From Gnetum montanum (taxonomy: Eukaryota; Streptophyta; Gnetopsida; Gnetales; Gnetaceae), in NCBI GenBank assembly GCA_015680685.1, contig MNCI01016352.1, positions 392,053-456,052 on the forward strand: a stretch of DNA of 64,000 bases, in the 5' to 3' direction. The notes under the pieces were generated by a model, which made no database searches, was not told the origin of the DNA, and saw nothing but the letters and a program-made list of their open reading frames with translations. The translations under genes were made by a program, and so were the position numbers. Positions 23,740 to 35,130 of this stretch are shown piece by piece (position 1 is the first letter of the stretch; each line of letters begins with the position of its first letter).

Positions 23740-24400
23740 AACACATATTGCAATTTATTCATAGGTCTATCACTAGGTTTATCGATAAATTATAGCTCAT
23801 GCAACACTTGCTTAAGAAAGGGGTTCACTATGAGTGGACAGCTCAATGCCAAGAGGCCTTTGAAAACCTTAAGTAAGAGTTGACATAGCTATCGATGATT
23901 TATTCTTCATAAGAGGGTAGACCTTTTTACATATACCTGGCCATCTCTGACACATCCATCGTCTCTATACTTTGTTAGAAGTGTGATGATGGAGTGGAAA
24001 TGCCAATGTACTATCTTAGCCATGCATTAGTTGTCCATGAAACCTGATACATTGAACTAGAGAAATATTGTCTAGCATTAGTCTTTTCATTGAAGAAGTG
24101 GAAACACTAGCTCTTCAAAAGCCAAGTCCATATCATTTGCAAAGATAATGCACTTAGAACCATAACAATCAATATATATGAGAGTAGCTGCATACCCTGA
24201 TGGAAAGCCATTACTACAGAGTTTAACCTTCATTACATCTCTCAATTCTCAACGAAAGGTTAAGCGATAGCCATACAACTCATAGTTTTACCTGTTAATG
24301 GCCAAGCAGCCATAGATCCTAAGTACCTTGATGAGCATATTAGTATTGTTAGCCAAGTGCCTAAGGGTTATGAGGTGGTCATGCACTTTGATGGAGCTTC
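23740..24400 (+). pseudogene. Old Tat RT C-terminus and first RNase H
   Basis: Continues RT with HILQFIHRSI and KKGVHYEWTAQCQEAFENLK. RNase H-like blocks follow: YYLSHALVVHET, LEKYCLALVFSLKKWKH, SQVHIICKDNALRTI, and TEFNLHYISQFSTKG. Each block matches 32150-32640 of element B in order. Several stops are present. The block leading into KG.AIA introduces the second RNase H. Confidence 0.8.
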
Positions 24401-24800
24401 AACTACCCATGGGACTAGTGTTACTGCCATCATAATATTTCCATCTAGTTAAATCCAATCCTTCACCTATCATTTTGAGTTTCTATGTACCAACAACATA
24501 GTGGAGTACAAGGGTTTGATCAAGGGAATGATGGTAGCTTGTGACCTAGGAATTAGACACTTAGAGATTAAAGGTGATTCCCAACTTGTGGTTAACCAAG
24601 TAACAGAAGTTTATGCATGTAAAGCCAAACACTTACAGTCATACTATGACCTAGGGAAACAATTGTTATAATAGTTTTTAGATGTTAATATCCAACACAT
24701 ATCCTAGAATGAGAATGCCATAGTCGATGCAATTACAACATTATCTCTTAGTGTGACACTAGATGTGTTTAATAAGTTATCCACCTTAACCATGGACTAT
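24370..24800 (+). pseudogene. Old Tat second (archaeal-type) RNase H
   Basis: Shows HFDGASTTHGTS, NNIVEYKGLIKGMMVACDLG, GDSQLVVNQVTEVYACKAKH and ISxNENAIVDAITTLSL. These are the four acidic-residue blocks of the additional RNase H that marks Tat-lineage elements. Stop codons lie at about 24450 and 24670. It is a good diagnostic of the lineage but is not functional. Confidence 0.8.
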
Positions 24801-25139
24801 GCTATTTCCATCACATAGAACACTAAAGATATCTTTGTAACCATCATCCATATTGCTCTTGCCAGGAAGTGGTATGATGATATCAAAATTTACCTTATGC
24901 ATGGTGAGTGTTTGCAAGGCCTAATTGATGTCCAAAAGGATTCCATATGAAAAAGATCAAAGTAGTATGTCATCATAGGCAATGACACATTATGTCAATG
25001 TTCCTATGATGGTATATTACTAAAGTGTATAGGTGAAACCAAAGCCTATGGTAATAGAGCATTCAAAATAGCTGATAGGGATGGGAATGAGTTGGCTAGT
25101 TTGGTTAATCATTCCTATCTAAAGCCATATTACATGTAG
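24801..25139 (+). pseudogene. Old Tat integrase remnant with internal deletion
   Basis: After the RNase H the sequence runs ALARKWYDDIKIYLMHGECL and CSYDGILLKCIGE, as in element B before the zinc finger. It then jumps at about 25037 straight into TKAYGNRAFKIADRDG and HSYLKPYYM, the integrase C-terminus, ending with TAG at 25137-25139. The zinc finger and the DDE core (about 1 kb in element B) are missing. Confidence 0.8.
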
Positions 25140-25179
25140 CTGATGGTCATCAGTGAGCAAGCCTACTCTAAAGTGGTCT

Positions 25180-25420
25180 ATTCAGACCTTAAATTGGCAA
25201 CATGGCCTGCCAAGGCCTTAAACTAGCATCATAGCCTATTGAGGTCTTAAACCAGAATCATGGCCCATTGAGGCCTTAAATTAGTATCATACTTCGCTAA
25301 GACTCTAAATTGGCATCATGGTTTACTATGACCTTAAATGAGCACCATGGCCTGCTAGGGCATTAAATTGGTACCATGGGTCACCATGGCCTTAAATTGG
25401 CAATATTGGTAACTTGGGTA
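25180..25420. repeat. Decayed TTTAAGGCC-type repeats after old integrase
   Basis: Units such as CCTTAAACTAGCATCATAGCC and GGCCTTAAATTAGTATCAT at about 30-bp spacing. Element B has similar repeats at the same place, after its integrase (30015-30345). Confidence 0.6.
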
Positions 25421-26515
25421 ACTTGGTTTTATTCTCCATGTAGCCTATATATGCATTGTAACATTGTAACATGCTTTGTTTGCTTAGTTTTCTTATCCTA
25501 TTGGAGTTGTGTTTACAAGGTGAAGCTAGAGGCCATCACAAGGATGCAACTCATTATGGTAGAAATTCACCACATGGCCTTGATGCACAAGATTCAGTGA
25601 GTTTGTTTTGCTATGTCAAGAGTACTTGTACCATTGCCCTCCCTTTGACACCAGTCCTTGAGCCCAACCCCGTAGCTTGATGATAACCTTCCCTACCATA
25701 AGCAACAACATTGGCCTATGTTTGATACTCATGCACTATAGCCATATGATATGTCCTCAGCATCTTCCATCCTCATGTCCATTTGAATGTAACACAATTC
25801 ATTCAATGGGAAAGCCATTAAGTCCATTGAGTGTACCACATCTTATTCGATGGGATAACTCTCAAGTCCATTGAGTGTAATGCAACTCACTTGATGGGAA
25901 AATTATGTCAAGAAAACCTTAGCAACAAAACCCAAAGAAGGTTTTGTCCCACAAAAAAAGTAAGCAATGAGGGAAGCAAATTGGTAAGGAGCCAAATAGC
26001 CAAAGAAGCCTTGAAGCACAATGGTTGAATAACTCTTGAAGTGAAGTGGTTGGTTCTTCAAATGCATTTGTCGAGTGATCAACACTTTAAAATATGTTAG
26101 TATCACACTACAAGTATGGTGACAACACTTGAAATGCATTGTTAGCCTCCATGACCATCTCCCTAATAACCACTACCCTTGCTCCATCATAGCCCAATCC
26201 CATCATCACAAGCACTCTTCGACATGGTTTAGCAAAACTGAATCATACACAGAGAGGGAATGTAGGTAGTGGACCTATAGTGATGTTTTGTATTCTTTGT
26301 TGGTGCCTCTTGGGTCAATCCTTTAGAAAACAACAAAGAGGGGCTAATGAAACACCACCAAATTTTCATGTTGAAACCTTTGTAATCCCATCCCATTAAA
26401 CTCAAGGGAATATTTTATTGTAAATGTGGAGGTTGTAATTCATAAAGGGGCAATCTCACATGTTTTGTACTTTTGAGGCTGAAAAATGCTTTGTAAGTAA
26501 CCAAACCCTCATTCC
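25421..26515. other. Probable 3' end of the old Tat element
   Basis: AT-rich sequence expected to hold the 3' untranslated tract and LTR of the old Tat element. There is a CCTATATATGC motif at about 25447. No matching 5' LTR remains in the window for proof. No gene was recognised. Confidence 0.3.
25788..25919 (+). repeat. Three tandem 44-bp repeats
   Basis: Units starting TGTAACACAATTC (25788), TGTACCACATCTT (25832) and TGTAATGCAACTC (25876), each with GATGGGA and, in the first two, AAGTCCATTGAG. Confidence 0.8.
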
Positions 26516-26520
26516 CCAAG
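26516..26520. other. Left target duplication of element B (CCAAG)
   Basis: CCAAG directly adjoins the LTR end at 26521 and is repeated exactly at 45453-45457, outside the other LTR. Confidence 0.9.
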
Positions 26521-28958
26521 TGTACCGTTTGAAATCGTCGATCTCCAGCTGGAAGGGAACAGAGACCGTAGGATCACCAGACACGCACAAAAGACCCTAC
26601 CTTCGCCTGAGGGCAAGCTAGAATGAACGAAGCTAGAGTACCTTGAGTGGTCCGCACGCGGATCAGGCAAGGATTTTCCCAAATGTACACCGAGGTGCTA
26701 TACGTTGAGTTATATGTAAACAGCATAACAGGCGTAAATCAGAGCGTAACCAGCGTAACTGATACGAACAGAGCGCAAACGTAAACAAGCGTAAATAGAA
26801 TAATGCAACAATTAATGCAAACTGTAAATGATTTTGGGAAGAAAATGTAACAATGGCATTACAGAATGAGAGTACAATGCACCGGTCTAATGCAGTTGTG
26901 ACTGGGACACAAGGCGGACGAAAAGCCCCGGTGGATGCAGGGATGACTGTAGGCTAGTTCGCACTATAGGCACAGCGTAGAGGCTGTATGCTCAGCGTAT
27001 ATGGTTGTCCAGCATATAAGGTTTTCTACTTTGGTGCTCAGCGTCTTTGCTCTCTGTGTTTGCTTTGAATGTTTGCCAATCGACCTTGATCCCGTGAAAA
27101 ATTGGGGCTTTTATACAGGTTTTAACGGTGGACTCGGGTTGGGTGACATGTGGCACGTTAATCAGGTGCAAAAGCGTAAAATTTACAAGTGTACAATATG
27201 TTACATTTGCTGGGTGTATACGCTGAGCATATACACTGCATCTGGTGGGCGTAGACTCTAGGCATATACGCTGGGCGTATATGCTAGATGTGCTGAGCGT
27301 ATGCGAACTTGGGCGTAGATGCTGTAAACGCTTGGCGTATACGCTGGGCGTATGCGCTGATGGTGGCTGGGCATATACATCGGGGCTTATACGTTGATGG
27401 TTGCTGCCTTGTGCCAAATCTTGCTCTGCAGTGCTGTTTCCATGTCGTCTTTGGAGATTTCATGCCAGGCGTATACATCTGTTGTAACTGCCGGGCATGC
27501 ATGTGAGGTGTGCACGCTGGGCATGTACACTGAATGTCTATGCTGGACGTATACACTGGGCATTTACGCTGATGGTTGCTGGGCATATATGTTGGGAATG
27601 TCGGGCGTATACGTTGTGGATGTGAACTTAAGCATATACGGTGGGTGTATATGCTGAGACTGCATACTTGGGCGTATACGCTGACACTGCATACTTGGTG
27701 AAAATTAATTATCTTTGAAACACCACAAAAATTTGGACCCAGCACTTTCAGATAAGAATCAAGCTAAGTCATGATACTTCCTAGCATGACCGAAACTTGT
27801 GAACCTCAAAAATAGCATCAAACGAAACATATTTGAACAAGAGAGAGTTCCTTGGGATCCACAGGTGACTACATCAGCATCCGGCATCAAGAATTTCAAG
27901 TTTTGGGTTCAAAATACTTGGTTTTGACCAAGTATACTCTGGGCACACCTTGGTGTACGCTGGCCAGCTTACAGCCCAGCGTATAGCAACTTTTGGGCTC
28001 CAGAAACTCCTCTAAACAAGTCAGAACTGAAGGTTTACACCACCTAGGACCTTCCCCAAGGTCCCCAGTAGCTCTCAGGCACTCGAAAATCAAGTTTTGA
28101 CCTTAAAATGCAGCATTTTCTACGCTGGCATCCTGTACGCTGGCATCCTGTATGCTGGCATCCATGTACGTTGGCATGTTGTACGCTATACAGTTGTAAT
28201 TTTCTTTCACACCCAGTCAACGCACCACGTGTCCCCCAACTTGAGTCTAACGTCAAAACCTGTATAAAAGCCCAAATTTTTCACGAGATCCAGGTCGGTT
28301 GGCAAAAACTCCCAGAGCACACCAGAGAGCAGAGATGCTGCGAACCAGAGCACAAAACCTTTTATGCTGGACAACCCTGTACACTGAGCATATAGCCTCT
28401 ACGCTATGCTTACAGTGTGAACCAGCCACAATCATGCCTGCATCCACTGGGGCTTTTCGTCTGCCTTGTGTTCCAGTCATAATTGCGTTAGACCGGTGCA
28501 TTGTACTTTCATTCTGTAATGCCATTGTTACGTTTTCTTCCCAAAATCGTTTATAGTTTGCATTAATTGTTGTACGTATTCTGTTTACGCTTTGTTCGCA
28601 TCAATTACGCTGTGTACACTCTGATTTATGCTTATTACGCCGTTTACGTATAGCCTAGCGTACAACACTTCGGTGTATGTTCGGGGAAATCCTTGTCTGA
28701 TCTGCGTGTGGATCACCCAAGGTACTCTACCTTAGTTTATTCCAGCTCGCCCTCAGGTGAAGGTAGGGTCTTCTGTGCATGTCCTGCGATCCCACGGTCT
28801 CTGTTTCCTTCCAGCTGGAGATCGACGATTTCGGGTGGTACAATCTTGATCTCCGAAGTTGCCATGTGTGACAGCAGATGTAGCTGTGGTCGTCTGTGGA
28901 TCCCAAGAACCTGCTTCGCGTTGGAGAAGTACTAAGCTTGAAATTTTATGGTGTTTCA
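26521..28958 (-). mobile_element. 3' LTR of element B, interrupted by an inverted solo LTR
   Basis: Starts TGAAACACCATAAAATTTC at 28958 and ends GGTACA at 26521. The two pieces (26521-27715 and 28848-28958) total about 1,306 bp and align with the 5' LTR at 44186-45452. U3 contains many GCGTATACGC-type units (27200-27690). TATA is at 27109-27115. The sequence just before the LTR start (minus strand ATAGAGGAGCCAA) is only a weak polypurine tract. Confidence 0.9.
27716..28842 (+). mobile_element. Nested inverted solo LTR of a related subfamily
   Basis: An 1,127-bp LTR, TGAAACACCACAAAAATTT to GGTACA, in the plus orientation. It is flanked by ATCTT at 27711-27715 and 28843-28847, a perfect 5-bp duplication inside the LTR of element B. 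Its promoter and R/U5 half (TATA at 28263-28269 to 28842) matches the host LTR in inverse orientation. Its U3 half (27736-28110) is unrelated to the host LTR and almost lacks the GCGTATACGC array. Confidence 0.9.
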
Positions 28959-30353
28959 TTGGCTCCTCTATGTTGACGCTTGGAGGAATCAACCCGAGAA
29001 GCGTCGACAAAGAAGTGCAAAACATCACAAGCACCTTGATAAAGACTTTGTTCGTTGCCACTTGACTAGACGTCATCGCACCGTGTTCAGTAGTACATGG
29101 GATTGAGAGGTGTAAAATTTGTATCTGGATGGGGAAATGGAGATTGTGGGGATTGGGAACTAACCAAGAGATTGTACTTGGTAAAGGGGATGCTCTGGCG
29201 TGTGTCATGCTGATCTTTGTCAATAGCCATTATTTAGCAAACTCAGAATCCATACATGCGATGTGCGTCCTTAGGCAGAGCAAGACTCTTGGTTAGTGTC
29301 CAAGAGGTCTCGTTGGCAAGACCAAAGCCATGCGAGGATGCATTGCATTCTTCGGAGGAACATGACTCTTCTTTGTGGGAACCTGTTGGCAGAGAGCCAA
29401 AGCCATGCAATTGGATGTTTCTTGATTGTTTTTGACATGAGTACTTGGTTCCAAGACAACTGCCTTCCCGCCTGGGGCTTAAATGGGAAGTGCTAAGGGT
29501 CTTCATTTTTTTTGAAGAAGCTTTGCTTTGATCTAGTACTCATGCTTAAATGCTATGTTGTGTGTTGCAACTACTGTGAAGTGTTACAGTGTGCAACAAC
29601 ATGCTCAAAGTTTCGAATGTACTGGGTGTATCAAAGGCGTGGCTGAGTAGAATGTGTCTATGAATAAATAGAGAATATATCGGGAAATGGGGATGTATTA
29701 GTGAATGGTTTGATTTAGTCTTGTCACGTGGGCTGTGAACATTGCCTCATCTTGCTGCTTATGATGAAATGCATTCTTGTACGAATACCTCTGAGCGTCA
29801 TCCTGCAAACACAACTTCAAGGAGACAAGAAAACCATAAGTGAATAAGCGAGCTTAGACTTAAACAGCTACAGATGGAACAAAGACATTGGAGGAGATTT
29901 CAGGCACTATAAATGAATGGTAGCAACGTTGGTAGGATCGTCTGATGGCGAGCGATGCAGTGATTCAATGTGGCCACGGATTGATGAACCAGCGATGAAC
30001 TTGTCAATTTATAGTCTTAGCGGACTATCATGGGTTAGTTTTATGTCATAACCCGTTGGACATTGCCCGTTTAGCATTGTGGAGGACGTTGCATTGCCAG
30101 TTTCTAGTCTTAGCAAACTGCTAAGAGGCAAACCAGTTTATAGTCTTAGCAGACTCTGGTGAATGCAATTATCGTAGTTTACTGTCGTGCTGGACGGGGT
30201 GCTAGTTTATCATCATTACAGACACTGGGTGGTATCAATTTATTGTCACGATACCGGGACGAGCTGTGATATCAGTTTTAAGTCATGATCCAGGACTGTT
30301 CTGTGGTATCAGTTTTAAGTCATGATCCAGGACTCGCACGTACATGACTATGT
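28959..30353. other. 3' untranslated tract of element B
   Basis: 1.4 kb between the integrase stop and the 3' LTR, with no recognisable coding sequence. Its distal part (30015-30345) carries repeats listed separately. A 7-bp perfect inverted repeat GACGCTT/AAGCGTC lies at about 28974-29012, near the LTR border. Confidence 0.5.
30015..30345. repeat. AGTTTAxxGTC-type repeats after integrase
   Basis: Units such as GTATCAGTTTTAAGTCATGATCC (two near-identical copies 30270-30335), CCAGTTTATAGTCTTAGCAGA and CAATTTATTGTCACGATACC. They are variants of the TTTAAGGCC/ACCGGGCC minisatellite found at both ends of the opposite-strand gene module. Confidence 0.7.
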
Positions 30354-31700
30354 TCAAACGTAGAATGGCTTCAAGAACGAGTGATTGGTTGGATTTGCAA
30401 GCTCATGTCCTTCCATATTAGCTAGCTTGAATGCTCCGTTGTCATATGCTTTGGTGACCAAGTAAGGTCCTTCCCAATTGGCTGAGAATTTGTCTGGGTG
30501 TTCCCGAACGGCCTTAAGTACAAGGTCGCCTTCTTTGATAAGGCGCTTATGAATGTCATGTCGATGTCGCTGCTGTTGTTGTTTTTGTACCACTCAATTT
30601 GATCGAGCGCACGTATGCATTCCTCCTCCACTGCATCCAGGTCAATGATGCGCAAGTCATTGTTTTGCCCATCGTCGAGGAGTCTGGAAAGTGTGATCCT
30701 TAACGATGGTACCTGTAATTCCAAAGGTAAAACAACTTCTGAACCATAAACAAGACTATATGGTGTTTTACCTGTTGAAGTTCGATGCGTAGTACGGTAT
30801 GCCCACAATGCGTATACCAATCGTTCATGCCATCTTCTCTTGCTTTGGGTAAGCATCTTTTTAAGTATTGTAATAATTGTTTTGTTTGTTGTCTCTGCTT
30901 GCCCATTGCTCTGAGGATAGTAAGGGGATGAAAATGAGTGTTTGATCCCTAGACTGTCACAAAAGGTTTTGGTCTCGGCACTACTAAATTGTGGCCCGTT
31001 GTCAGTGATGATTGTCATGGGAACGCCAAAACGGGTTACAATGTTTTCGAGAATGAAGTTGCACACGTGTTTAGATGTAGTTTTTCGAAGGGGAGTAGCT
31101 TCTACCCACTTCATGAAATATTCCGTTGTGGTTATGATGAAACTATGCCCCGCAGAAGATGAGGGTGTTATTGGGCCGATAAGGTCCAGCCCCCGCTTTT
31201 GAAAGGGCCATGTGATTTGCATCGTATGCAATTCGTTTGGTGGGACATGGATTAGATTGCTATGTTTTTGACAGATACTGCATGTTTTAGCCTTTGAAAG
31301 ATAGTTGTATTCCATGTGTGGCCAATAATAGCCTAAGCGTCTGATCTTTGTTGCCATGGCTTTTAGCGCTATGTGTCCTCTGCATAGTCCCTCATGTACC
31401 TGTTCAACGATGGTTTGGGCATCGGTACTACCAACGCATGTTAACAATATGCTTTCGTAAGATCTATGACACAATGTGTTCCCTACCAGGGTATACTGCT
31501 TAGAACGTTTTCGTACTGCATCCTTTTGTGCATTTGTTAGGGGTCGTGGTGTTTCGCCCCATAGAAGGTACTCTTTTATGTCATCATACCATTCTATTGC
31601 ATGTGTTGTACTAATATACGCTATTGGCAACGTATCAAGGGTATCGGTTATTGTTTCGGCACAACTGGTCACGGAGCTTGGTAATGTATGGAACATGTCT
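30354..31700 (-). pseudogene. Integrase of element B
   Basis: Inserts retrotransposon DNA into the genome. Zinc-finger residues are visible: His in VHEG, His in RGHIA, Cys pair in KTCSICQKH. The catalytic core keeps all three acids: Asp in RGLDLIGP, Asp in IITDNGPQFSS, Glu in SNGQAETTNK. The C-terminal GPY-like part (NWEGPYLVTKAYDNGAFKL) ends with a stop after FLKPFYV near 30354. A frameshift near 30590 (QIEWYK against MVQKQQQQ) breaks the C-terminus, so this copy is not translated whole. It is the last part of the pol polyprotein and is continuous with the RNase H upstream. Confidence 0.85.
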
Positions 31701-32311
31701 GGCGATATATTTAATGCTAATGTGGCTAACGCATCTGCAATGGTATTATCGTTTCTGGAGATGTGTTGCACATCGATGTTTTCAAATCGCCTCATTAGGT
31801 GTTTTGCCAAGTCACAGTATGGTTGTAAATGTTGGGCTTTACATGTATAAACATCTGTGACTTGGTTTAAGACCAGTTGTGAGTCTCCTCTGACCACAAG
31901 CCGTGTGATATCTGAAGCCAATGCTGCTGCGAGACCTCTAAGGAGACCTTCGTACTCTGCTATGTTATTGGTATAGTGAAAGTTGAAACGGTAAGCAAAG
32001 GGTCTGATCTCCCTAGAGGGATAGGTGATGACAGTGGTTGCACTTCCCCCTCAAGAGGTGGATGCTCCATCAAAGTTTAGAATGGCATCATAGTCGTTGG
32101 ACACTATGTCTATTGCGCTTATATTCTCATCCAGGAATTCTGGCTCTCCTGTTGCTTGATCATGCGTTGGTGACGTGGCCATTTGATTTTCTATGGCTTG
32201 ACCCTTAACTGATGATTGCGCTATGTAATGCAGGTCAAACTCGGCTGTCATGGCTTTCCAACAGGCTATCCGACTTGTTTCATAAATGTTTCCTATGATG
32301 GCCCTGAGCAC
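31701..32311 (-). pseudogene. Archaeal-type second RNase H of element B
   Basis: Degrades RNA in RNA/DNA hybrids. Four acidic blocks are seen in order: NFDGAST, NNIAEYEGLLRGLAAALASD, RGDSQLVLNQVTDVY and RNDNTIADALATLA. It is preceded by AEFDLHYIAQSSVKGQAIEN, the usual lead-in of this extra domain in Tat elements. One TGA interrupts it at about 32050, a likely CGA to TGA change. This second RNase H after the RT-linked one is the best marker of lineage. Confidence 0.85.
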
Positions 32312-33839
32312 ATTATCCTTGCAAATTATGTTAACTTGGTTACGGAAGAGGTAATGTCACCATTTCCTTAAAGAAAAGACCAAAGCTAGACATGACCTCT
32401 CCACGTCGTTATACCTTTTCTCGTGGGCAACTAATGCATGGCTTAAACAATATACAGGGACTTCAGTTCCGTCATCTTGTTTCTGGCAAAGCATAGACGC
32501 GATTAACGAATCCGAAGTAGTGAGGTAGATGTAAACGGTTTATCGTTTTGAGGTGGATAAACCATGGGTAGTCGGGCAAGTGCCATTTTAATATTATCTA
32601 ATGCTTCTTGGCACTGTGGAGTCCATTCAAAATGGACGTTCTTGTGCAACAAGTGATTCATAGGTTTTAATTTGTCTGTTAGCTTCTCTATGAAACACCT
32701 AATAAACTGTAATCTACCTTGTAGACCTCGAAGTTCGGTAAGGTTGTTGGGTAGTTTCAGGTTTGTTATGGCCTTGACCTTATCAGGGTCTACTCGTATC
32801 CCTGCTTCTGAGGCTATGAATCCAAGCATTTTGCCTGTTTTGATGCTGAAGACACATTTCTTTGGGTTAAGCCTCAGTTCATACTTTAAACAACACTTTA
32901 ATACTAAGTCGAGATCTTGTACATGTTGTTCCACTATTTTTGATTTAACCACAATGTCATCCACGTAATCGTTGAGCGAGTGTAACATGTAATCGCTAAA
33001 GATAAATGTCATCGCGCTTTGATACGTGGCCCCAGCGTTCTTAAGACCAAAGGGCATCATTGTGTAACAAAAGGTTCCCCATGGTGTCATAAAGGTTGTC
33101 TGAAGCTGATGCTTTGGGTTGATGCGTATTTGATTGTATCCCGAGAAGCCATCCATAAAAGATAATAGTGCGTGCCCAGTAGTCGAGTGAACAAGTTGAT
33201 CAATGCTGGGTAGGGGAAAATCATCTTTTATGGTTGTAACATTTAAATCTCAGAAGTTAATGCATAAGCGAATGCTTTTGTTCTTCTTCGGGACAATGAC
33301 CATGTTGGATACCCACTCAGCGTAATCAACAGCCAGAATGAAACCAACCTGATAAAGCTTGGTGATCTCATTGCGGACTGCCAATGCCACCTCGGGTTTA
33401 ACCTTTCGTGCCTTTTGTTTTACCGGTCTCAATTTCGGATCAAGGATAATGTTGTGCTGGACAATTCGAGGATCTAACCTGGGCATGTCCGTGTAAGACC
33501 AAGCGAATGCTTTTATATTTTCCCTAAGCACGTCCTCAATGTTTTTGGCTAGTTGCGGTTTTAGTAATGTGCTTAATTTTAATATTTTAATTTCCCCATC
33601 GGGCATGGCGATGGGGGTTTCGGCCAACGGGTCTTCGGTGATATTCTCGGCTTCTATGTCGAGGGATTTTGTTATACCTTTGTAGTTGTCTATTGTTTGC
33701 TATGTTGAGGCTACGACTGCGTCGTCCGTTGATGAACTTAAGTGGATGAGGCTTATGTTGATGTTCCTTGCAATTTTGCCATATGGTCCATCAATGATTA
33801 ATGGTTCGGTTAAATGCTGGCAATCCATCAGGCTTGCTC
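32312..33839 (-). pseudogene. RT and first RNase H of element B, with linker
   Basis: Copies RNA to DNA. The linker (33250-33839) contains NIKAFAWSYTDMPRLDP and RIVQHNIILDPKLRPVKQKA. RT motifs follow: VIVPKKNKSIRLCIN, DGFSGYNQIR, MPFGLKNAGATYQ, and the catalytic YVDD at 32956-32967. LRLNPKKCVF and the RNase H blocks come next (YCLSHALVAHEKRYN, CLALVFSLRKW, NIICKDNVLRAI). Defects are TGA at about 33249 (Arg in copy A), a frameshift near 32520, and TGA at 32357-32359. The right limit is a proposed splice acceptor (minus TTTATTGGCAG just before 33839) that would join RT to gag-protease across the module. Confidence 0.85.
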
Positions 33840-33929
33840 CTGCCAATAAATAGAGAGCAGAATGAGCTAATGGGTATCGTTCTATGTTCTTTCACAATTT
33901 AAATTATGTGTACATGCTTGATGGTGGAT

Positions 33930-34010
33930 TATCGTCGCACCGGGACGCATGGCAATTTAAGGCCGTACCGGGCCGTAACGGCAATTTACGCTAGAATGTT
34001 CGGTGTAAAC
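33930..34010. repeat. Short TTTAAGGCC/ACCGGGCC repeat at the RT side of the module
   Basis: One to two units (GGCAATTTAAGGCCGTACCG) homologous to the expanded array of copy A at 781-1245. It marks the border between the sense linker and the opposite-strand gene's upstream region. Confidence 0.75.
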
Positions 34011-34193
34011 GCCTGAAATGGGGTTCACAGGGGAACTGTGATGTAGTAATTTTGTTTTTATTTTAAATATATATGTATTTTTCTTATTGTTTGAGCAAAT
34101 TTCACCGAAAATAAGTAAAAAGGCAAAAAAGAGGCAAAAAGCAGCAAATCGGGAGGCGGCGGCGTCAGCAGTGGTGGCAGCAACGATGGAGCG

Positions 34194-34203
34194 CTATATA
34201 AAG
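34194..34203 (+). promoter_or_regulatory. TATA box of the opposite-strand gene, element B
   Basis: CTATATAAAG followed by a G-run, 297 bp before the ATG at 34491. It is conserved in copy A (1418-1425). A GGCGGCGGCGTCAGCAGTGG-like GC-rich stretch just upstream is also shared. Confidence 0.6.
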
Positions 34204-34229
34204 GGGGGGGGGGAGCTTCATTTGTTATT

Positions 34230-35130
34230 GTATTATGAGCGTATGGTCGGAGCGTAAAATATACAGCGTAAGCGTAAACCATTGAACCCTGGCGTAAGCG
34301 TAAGCGTGACCATGAGTGTAGAACCCAAACCTTGAGCGTAGACGCCAACGACTAAACCTCATCATAGACGCAGAGCGTAGAAGTTTCGGCATTGGCGTAG
34401 AGACTCAAACTCCGGCGTAGAGGCTCAGCATAGGCGTAAACAGCTTCAACCTCAGTGTAAACTGTTGATCCTAGCGTAGAGGACGCCGAGATGGGCAAAG
34501 GCAAGGAAGTGGAAGGGCAGGGGAGGAAGGGTCCTGACTTGACCTTCGTAGAGGAGAGCGAAGCCATGATGCAATGCCTACCTAGGCCAAGGATTCCATC
34601 GTGGCCTAGATCGTCATGCAGGTAGGCTTTGATTCTATCTCTGTTGATTATTTTTTTGCTTGTGCATGTTTCGTAGCATAGACAGTCTCGTAGAGGGCCT
34701 TGGCATATACGCCAAGCGTAAAGAGTTAGCGTAGACGTAGACTATCATGACATAATTTGTTTTTAGTGCACGGCATAAACACTTTTCTTGCACTAAGCGT
34801 AGATGATTTTATCAGTGTATATGCTGAAGGTTGTTACAGCGTATATGCTGAGGGTTTCTACAGCATATACGCTGAGCGTAAATGGTTCATTCTTTCATGT
34901 ATGGTATAGCATAGACCTGTTTTCATGTAAACTGTTTGTTCAATGTCTAGTGTAAACTATTTACGCTAAAGGCTCCTATGGCGTATACGCTGAGGGTTTC
35001 TGCCGCGTATACGTTGAGCGTAAGAGGTTCGGTCGATAGCGTAAACAGTTGGTTGTCAGCGTATATGCCGAGCGTAAACAGTTTTTGACAGCGTATACGC
35101 TGGGTTAAGCAGCGTGTACGTCGAGTGTAA
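34230..35130. repeat. GCGTATACGC-type array around exon 1 and in intron 1
   Basis: Palindromic units fill the leader (about 34230-34485) and intron 1 (34622-35236), for example GCGTATACGCTGAGGG near 34981, but not exon 1. Copy A shows the same pattern. Confidence 0.9.

Noticed and set aside
26521-28958. Independent solo LTR not belonging to element B
   Set aside because: Its immediate flanks CCAAG and TTGGC do not match each other, but CCAAG matches the far flank at 45453-45457, so it is B's 3' LTR.
30942-31860. Plus-strand open frames over the integrase region
   Set aside because: They are antisense to a well-supported integrase/RNase H frame and have no motif.
34230-35130. CRISPR-like array of regularly spaced palindromes
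   Set aside because: Units are degenerate, spacing is irregular, there are no unique spacers or cas genes, and the context is a plant retrotransposon.
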